From Spirosoma arboris (GTDB lineage: Bacteria; Bacteroidota; Bacteroidia; Cytophagales; Spirosomataceae): a stretch of 64,000 nt of DNA. The stretch covers positions 124,001 to 188,000 of the forward strand of contig NZ_WPIN01000007.1 in assembly GCF_009754945.1 (NCBI RefSeq), in the 5' to 3' direction. Position 1 is the stretch's first letter, and each line of letters starts with the position of its first letter. This document shows positions 59,657 to 64,000 of the stretch, piece by piece. The notes below the pieces were generated by a model, which made no database searches, had not been told where the DNA came from, and saw only the letters and a program-made list of their open reading frames with translations. Both the position numbers and the translations under genes were made by a program.

Positions 59657-60138
59657 CGGTTTATTGGGCTTCTGGTTGCTAGTGCTCAAGGTAGGTATAG
59701 TTGCTAAAAGACATTGCTGGATTTGAGGGAATGGGGCTAATTCGTGCCTTTTGTCCAAATTCTTAACCATTTTTCACTAAACTCAACAAGGCTGTAAAAA
59801 CGCTTTATAATTACCTTCTCCTAAGTTGGGTCCGATGACTGCGGTTTGGCCAGCAATGGGCACCTATTGATTTTAGGCTGAGGAAGGATGCTCCAGCAAT
59901 GAGTTGTAGGAGTCAGCATTGCTATCCTTCAATGCTCTGACCAATCGAAATCTTATTTTCTCGGTTGAAAACCAGTCAACTTTTTTGACCAGAAAGTCTC
60001 ACAATTTGCTCCCAGCAGAGACGAAAGAGCTTTCCGAACTATGTTTTATAGCGAGTAAGTGATGCCATTGATAACATAAGTTCATTAGGGTGGTTAGCGA
60101 TAAAGAATACATGCTATATCAACAGTCCTACTTGAACC
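59657..60138. other. Gene-free region between DUF1579 and hydrolase genes
   Basis: About 480 bases without a convincing gene. It contains the fourth GAGACGA motif copy (about 60005-60022) and AT-rich promoter-like sequence near 60060-60130 for the hydrolase gene. Nothing else was recognised. Confidence 0.5.
60005..60022. repeat. GAGACGA motif copy (4)
   Basis: TTGCTCCCAGCAGAGACGA, followed by AAGAGC, in the leader region of the hydrolase gene. It is the most divergent copy in its centre. Confidence 0.4.
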
Positions 60139-61050
60139 ATGGAACCATTGACCTCTTTTAAGAGCGCCCAGCAAATTCAAATTGATACAGGGCAAGCAAG
60201 GATCTTTTTACGCCAAATGGGGAGGGGCCCATCCCTTTTGTTACTGCATGGCTTTCCTCAAACCCATTTGATGTGGTACCGGGTGGCTCCATTACTCGCC
60301 CAGCAATTTACCCTTATTTGTGCCGACTTGCGGGGCTATGGTCAAAGCAGTTGTCCGCCTTCGGATGCTGCCCATACACCCTACTCTAAGCGAGTCATGG
60401 CCGCTGATATGATCGCTGTAATGAAGCAGTTAGGCTTTGAGTCGTTCTCGGTAGCCGGTCATGATCGGGGAGGACGGGTAGCCTACCGATTAGCTCTGGA
60501 TTTCCCCCAGGCTATTGAGCGGCTCGCCGTATTAGATATTCTACCCACTTCTGAAGTATGGCATCGTGCCGATAAACGATTAGCCATTGGCTATTGGCCC
60601 TGGTCGCTGCTCGCTCAGGAAGAACCCTTACCGGAGCAATTATTGCTAGCCGCTCCAGCTAGCATTGTTGATAATGCACTGGGGGGCTGGGGATCAGATC
60701 CTGGTGCTTTTCCGGCTTCCATTCGGCAGGCTTATATTGATGCCTTAGCTAACCCAGCCCGTGTCCATGCCATCTGCGAAGACTACCGAGCAGCAGCCAC
60801 TCTAGACGATGAACAGGATCAAGCCGATTATACTAAAGGACATCGTATCCAATGCCCTTTATTGGTCTTATGGGGCCAAAATAGCGTCTTGAACTCCTGG
60901 TATACAAAGGCTGGAGGCCCATTAGCGATTTGGTCAGATTGGGGGCGTGATGTGGCGGGGCAACCCATCCGGGGCGGCCACTTTTTTCCAGAGGAATCTC
61001 CTCTGGAAACCGCCCAACAACTGGGTCTTTTTTTTGCAAATGCAGCTTAG
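60139..61050 (+). CDS. Alpha/beta hydrolase of the dehalogenase/epoxide hydrolase group
   Basis: A 303-aa cytoplasmic hydrolase. The oxyanion segment LLLHGFPQTHLMWYR near 34, DLRGYGQSS near 68, the nucleophile elbow VAGHDRGGRVAYRLALDFP near 108 with Asp instead of Ser, and a C-terminal RGGHFFPEESP near 280 with the catalytic His are all present. An Asp nucleophile is the mark of haloalkane and fluoroacetate dehalogenases and epoxide hydrolases. The overall pattern is closest to the fluoroacetate dehalogenase (DehH1) group. The natural substrate is unknown. Confidence 0.88.
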   Translation: MEPLTSFKSAQQIQIDTGQARIFLRQMGRGPSLLLLHGFPQTHLMWYRVAPLLAQQFTLICADLRGYGQSSCPPSDAAHTPYSKRVMAADMIAVMKQLGFESFSVAGHDRGGRVAYRLALDFPQAIERLAVLDILPTSEVWHRADKRLAIGYWPWSLLAQEEPLPEQLLLAAPASIVDNALGGWGSDPGAFPASIRQAYIDALANPARVHAICEDYRAAATLDDEQDQADYTKGHRIQCPLLVLWGQNSVLNSWYTKAGGPLAIWSDWGRDVAGQPIRGGHFFPEESPLETAQQLGLFFANAA

Positions 61051-61232
61051 AGCAGCTTGAGTTCAATTCTTGTAAAACGCTGGTTTGTTGATCAAAGCTG
61101 TTGGTCAACGGAAACGGCTTTACAGCAACCTATTTGAGCGACTAGTCGATTAACTCGGCAGTACATACTTTTAATGCCAAATTTTCGACTATTAACCATA
61201 AATTGTTGTCGAAAAAGCATAAATCTGTGACG

Positions 61233-62759
61233 ATGAAACGGGGCTACTTTGTTTTATGGCTGGGTCTGTTTGGCCCCTTTACGCTGCGGGCCCAGAGTGA
61301 CTATGTGTCCAACACCGCCAATGCTTCTTCGCCAGGCTCCTATAATACATTAGTAGGTCCCAGCGCCGGGAGTAATATTACCAGTGGTATCAGTAATAGC
61401 TTTGTGGGCCATCAGGCGGGCTACAATAATACCAGCGGTAACTATAACAGTTTTGTGGGCACTTCAGCGGGCTACCTCAATGCCACTGGCAACTATAATA
61501 GTTATGTGGGTACCTCGGCAGGCTACAGCAATTCCCGAGGTAACTATAATAGTTATTTAGGCTTTCAAGCGGGCTACAACAATATCAGTGACGCCAACTG
61601 CTTTGTTGGCTATCACGCGGGCTACACCAATACGAGTGGATTCGCCAACTGCTTTATGGGCTTTGAAGCTGGGCTTAAAAATACCACGGGGGTCCAGAAT
61701 AATTTTGTGGGCTATGGAGCGGGGACTAGTAATACGACCGGTACTTCCAACAGTTTTTTTGGCACCGATGCGGGCTATTACAATACGACGGGTAGTAACA
61801 ATAACTTCTTTGGTTATTCAGCGGGTCAATCAACGACAACCGGCAGCAATAATGTGTTTGCGGGGTATCAGGCGGGCAGTGCCAATACGTCAGGCTACAG
61901 TAATGTGGCCACGGGGATACGGACGGCTTATAAAAACAGCCTGGGGCATAACAATGTGGCGGTGGGGGATTCGGCAGGCTATAATAATACGGTGTCTGGC
62001 AACACCTTCATTGGCTCCAAGTCAGGCTACAATAACACCACCGCCACTAATAACACCTTTCTGGGCTATCAGGCGGGCTACAACGTCACCACGGGTAGTA
62101 ACAACATCATCATTGGTCCTTCTTCAGGAACCGCTATTACCGATGGGAATGATAACGTGTTGATGGGCTACAATAGCCAGGCTGAAGATGGCCTGCACAA
62201 CGCCATCGCCATCGGCTCAAACTCCCGAGTTGCAATTAGCAACGCCGTAGTGCTAGGTAATCAAGCCAAGGTGGGTATTGGAACTTCAGCGCCAAAAAAC
62301 AAGCTGGAGGTTGTCGCTGATGAAGCGGATGCCAGCGGCTTACGATTAACTCATTTAACCACCGCCAGCCCAGCTCAGACCTCAAGCGACCAGTTCCTGA
62401 TCGTCAATGAAAAAGGCGACGTAATCAAAGCCCGCTATCAGCTCCGCATCAACAACGCCAGCGAGTGGAGCGATAAGGTGTTTGCTCCGAGCTATAATTT
62501 GCCATCATTGGCTGAGGTAAAGAAGTACATTGATGCCAATCAGCATTTACCGGGTATTCCTTCGGCTGAACAGGTAGTAAAGGATGGTGTTGACCTGGCC
62601 AAAATGAATGCGAAACTGCTGGAGAAAGTGGAAGAATTGACTCTGTATAGCATTCAGCAAGACAAGACTATTCAGCAGCAAAGCGAGGAATTAAAAGCCA
62701 TAAAGCAGGAGCAGGCTCAGTTGAAACAAATGCTACAGCAGGTGTTAAACCGCAAATGA
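61233..62759 (+). CDS. Repetitive secreted surface protein with YadA-head-like repeats
   Basis: A 508-aa secreted protein starting at 61233 (MKRGYFVLWLGLFGPFTLRA, signal peptide). Residues about 40-350 are about 17 tandem units of 17 residues with the pattern N-S-F-V-G-x-x-A-G-Y-x-N-T-T-G-x-x, for example NSFVGTSAGYLNATGN. They resemble YadA-type head repeats and should form a beta-solenoid. Next comes a spacer with KVGIGTSAPKNKLEV, then a Bacteroidota C-terminal tail: WSDKVFAPSYNLPSLAEVKK near 422, HLPGIPSAEQV near 447 and a coiled coil to the end (LLEKVEELTLYSIQQDKTIQ). Probably a trimeric adhesin or fibre. Confidence 0.85.
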   Translation: MKRGYFVLWLGLFGPFTLRAQSDYVSNTANASSPGSYNTLVGPSAGSNITSGISNSFVGHQAGYNNTSGNYNSFVGTSAGYLNATGNYNSYVGTSAGYSNSRGNYNSYLGFQAGYNNISDANCFVGYHAGYTNTSGFANCFMGFEAGLKNTTGVQNNFVGYGAGTSNTTGTSNSFFGTDAGYYNTTGSNNNFFGYSAGQSTTTGSNNVFAGYQAGSANTSGYSNVATGIRTAYKNSLGHNNVAVGDSAGYNNTVSGNTFIGSKSGYNNTTATNNTFLGYQAGYNVTTGSNNIIIGPSSGTAITDGNDNVLMGYNSQAEDGLHNAIAIGSNSRVAISNAVVLGNQAKVGIGTSAPKNKLEVVADEADASGLRLTHLTTASPAQTSSDQFLIVNEKGDVIKARYQLRINNASEWSDKVFAPSYNLPSLAEVKKYIDANQHLPGIPSAEQVVKDGVDLAKMNAKLLEKVEELTLYSIQQDKTIQQQSEELKAIKQEQAQLKQMLQQVLNRK

Positions 62760-63193
62760 TGAGACAATCCGTGTAGGCAGTGTAGGCAATGCAGGTTGAA
62801 ACAACTCTTTTATTCCCCTGTTACCCTTTTCCTACTTTCTGTCACAATGGAGAGATATAGATCAGCCCCTTAGAACAAAGCCTGGCCTTCATTGACCGGG
62901 TTTTTTTATTACTTATGCTGGAAGCACTTCCCTTTTATAAGCATCGGGCGGACAAAAGAGACTATACCAATAGGAAAAAACGGCCTTTTAAGTGTGTTAC
63001 GGAGTGGAAAAAGGGATAAAGTCGGTCAGTTTTGGCACTAGAAGCAAGAACGTGAAGCCAGATCCGAAGCGCCAATTTTTGTCATTTTTATCGACAGAGG
63101 ATACGAGATATTAGCTAAACTAGTTAGCGTTAACTATTGTATGGCCGATTGTAGGAGTGGAATTTTGATTGATCAGACAAAGCTCCTACAAGT
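62760..63193. other. Gene-free region after the surface protein gene
   Basis: About 430 bases. It has GTGTAGGCA-GTGTAGGCA repeated words just past the stop, a possible terminator at 62881-62907, and no convincing gene. Nothing else was recognised. Confidence 0.5.
62881..62907 (+). terminator. Possible intrinsic terminator
   Basis: CCTGG and CCGGG can pair (one G-T pair) around a 10-base loop and are followed by a run of seven T, about 120 bases past the surface-protein stop. The stem is short. Confidence 0.4.
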
Positions 63194-63709
63194 ATGAAAA
63201 ACGCGAGAAGGATACTACTACTGCTGATTGGGCTGTGGTCTATTGGGGGACGGGGGCAGAATCCTCTGCTGATTGGCCCCAAAGTGCCGCCACCACCCCA
63301 AAATCCGCTATCGGACCCACAAGGGGACAGAGTTCTGAAAATATTGTTTAACGTCTCGGTCGAACTGGCCAAACAGGAACTGTTAAACTCCTCCGCTGCT
63401 GGTACACCCTATACAAATCGGGACGCAGCGGATACCAGCCTTCGATACAATGCGGTTATTTTATTGCTGACTGGGGTCAACCAACTAATCAATAACTGGC
63501 GCGACTTTCTGAATTCGCCACATTCGTACCGAAGCCCCAATCCACCCGACCCGGCTACGCTGATAGCCTCTATCGATGGAGTGCCCGAGCCGGTAGCACC
63601 CACCGGCAACGATTCGTTCCTGAATCATCTTGATGTGGCCTACGGATTAGGGGAACCATTACCGATCAACAAGGTAGAGGTCGCCGTGAAGGGGCCGAAG
63701 AAGAAATAG
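63194..63709 (+). CDS. Secreted protein, unknown function
   Basis: A 171-aa protein with a signal peptide (RRILLLLIGLWSIGGRG, cleavage near GQ). The mature part has a proline-rich start (VPPPPQNPLSDPQG), helical stretches around 45-100 (ILFNVSVELAKQELL; YNAVILLLTGVNQLINNWRD) and a basic end (KGPKKK). No family is recognised. It is followed about 100 bases later by another lipoprotein gene on the same strand. Confidence 0.5.
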   Translation: MKNARRILLLLIGLWSIGGRGQNPLLIGPKVPPPPQNPLSDPQGDRVLKILFNVSVELAKQELLNSSAAGTPYTNRDAADTSLRYNAVILLLTGVNQLINNWRDFLNSPHSYRSPNPPDPATLIASIDGVPEPVAPTGNDSFLNHLDVAYGLGEPLPINKVEVAVKGPKKK

Positions 63710-63811
63710 GCCGTAACCGACCGACACCGCTCCCTCAGATCGTTAGAGCTAACGATTTTCTCGCCCCTTCGCCGGGCGGAAGTTTAGAACAGTTAAACCC
63801 AAAAACTCCCA

Positions 63812-64000
63812 ATGATGATAGTTACTTCTGCTCCGCGTTGGCTGACCGGTGTTGTAGCCTGGTTCGGCTGTCTCTTTGTGCTCATGAGTTTGCCAGGCTG
63901 CTCTCCTGAGTTTGTTCAAGCATCTGCTGATGCCAGAAGAGATGGTTTTAGGGGGCCATCTTATGATGGTATCGAAACGCCAATTTTGTTTGGAACGAAT
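63812..64000 (+). CDS. Lipoprotein, N-terminal part only
   Basis: An open frame from ATG 63812 to the right edge, 63 codons. The N-terminus has a hydrophobic segment and a lipobox (FVLMSLPGC, cysteine near 30), followed by SPEFVQASADARRDGFRG. The product is not recognisable from this part. Adjacent ATG codons at 63812 and 63815 are both possible starts. Confidence 0.5.
   Translation, partial: MMIVTSAPRWLTGVVAWFGCLFVLMSLPGCSPEFVQASADARRDGFRGPSYDGIETPILFGTN

Noticed and set aside
61300..62300. Tandem DNA repeats in the surface-protein gene as an assembly artefact
   Set aside because: The units share protein pattern but differ clearly in DNA sequence, so they are old repeats rather than duplicated reads.

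Overview
The window looks like a chromosome segment of a Bacteroidota bacterium, most likely a Spirosoma-type member of the Cytophagales. The evidence is promoter boxes of the TTG-N19/20-TANNTTTG type, TonB-dependent receptors with N-terminal carboxypeptidase-like domains, a TonB receptor/DUF4249 pair, a cysteine-poor DksA-like protein, a bacterial GGGP-synthase-like enzyme and many small secreted lipoproteins. No rRNA, tRNA or CRISPR array was recognised. The genus is an inference.

From 1 to about 47.9 kb the content is mostly housekeeping. In order: aspartate kinase (cut by the left edge), ribH, a TPR membrane protein, a TPP riboswitch driving a TonB receptor that probably imports thiamine, a trans-sulfuration enzyme, a VTT membrane protein, an alpha/beta hydrolase, MaoC hydratase and acyl-CoA dehydrogenase, an AraC regulator, a periplasmic TonB-C protein, a GGGP-synthase-like enzyme, two small membrane proteins, a DksA-like protein, glutamate dehydrogenase, phosphatidylserine decarboxylase, SMP-30 and GMC enzymes, an AlgJ/AlgI-like O-acetylation pair, MgtC and UvrA. 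Then follow a secreted esterase, a planctomycete-type DUF1553/DUF1501 pair, an SMR protein, gatC, plsC, purH, a polysaccharide flippase, a very large FG-GAP/UnbV lipoprotein, DUF4249 with its TonB receptor, PPK2 and msrA. The gaps here are repeatedly filled by long, near-perfect inverted repeats of 14-38 bp per arm. Between the DUF1553 and DUF1501 genes sits a small element: a DUF559 nuclease gene broken by one TGA codon, bracketed by inverted G/C-rich palindromes.

From about 48 kb to the right edge the content is accessory and the long hairpins stop. A tyrosine recombinase (48.0 kb) and an IS630-type insertion sequence lead into 50.8-54.65 kb, where seven small, mostly unrecognised genes each have a related repeat (TAACATA-N5-ACTTATA-N-AACA) just upstream, always pointing into the gene. 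Four genes run rightwards and three leftwards, and they meet at a pair of nearly identical inverted copies. This resembles the recombinase-associated immunity-gene arrays (rAID) known from gut Bacteroidales and is the best candidate in the window for an undescribed system. Beyond it lie small lipoproteins, an SRPBCC protein, a divergent SDR/AraC pair, DUF1579, a dehalogenase-like hydrolase, a repetitive surface protein and a lipoprotein cut by the right edge.
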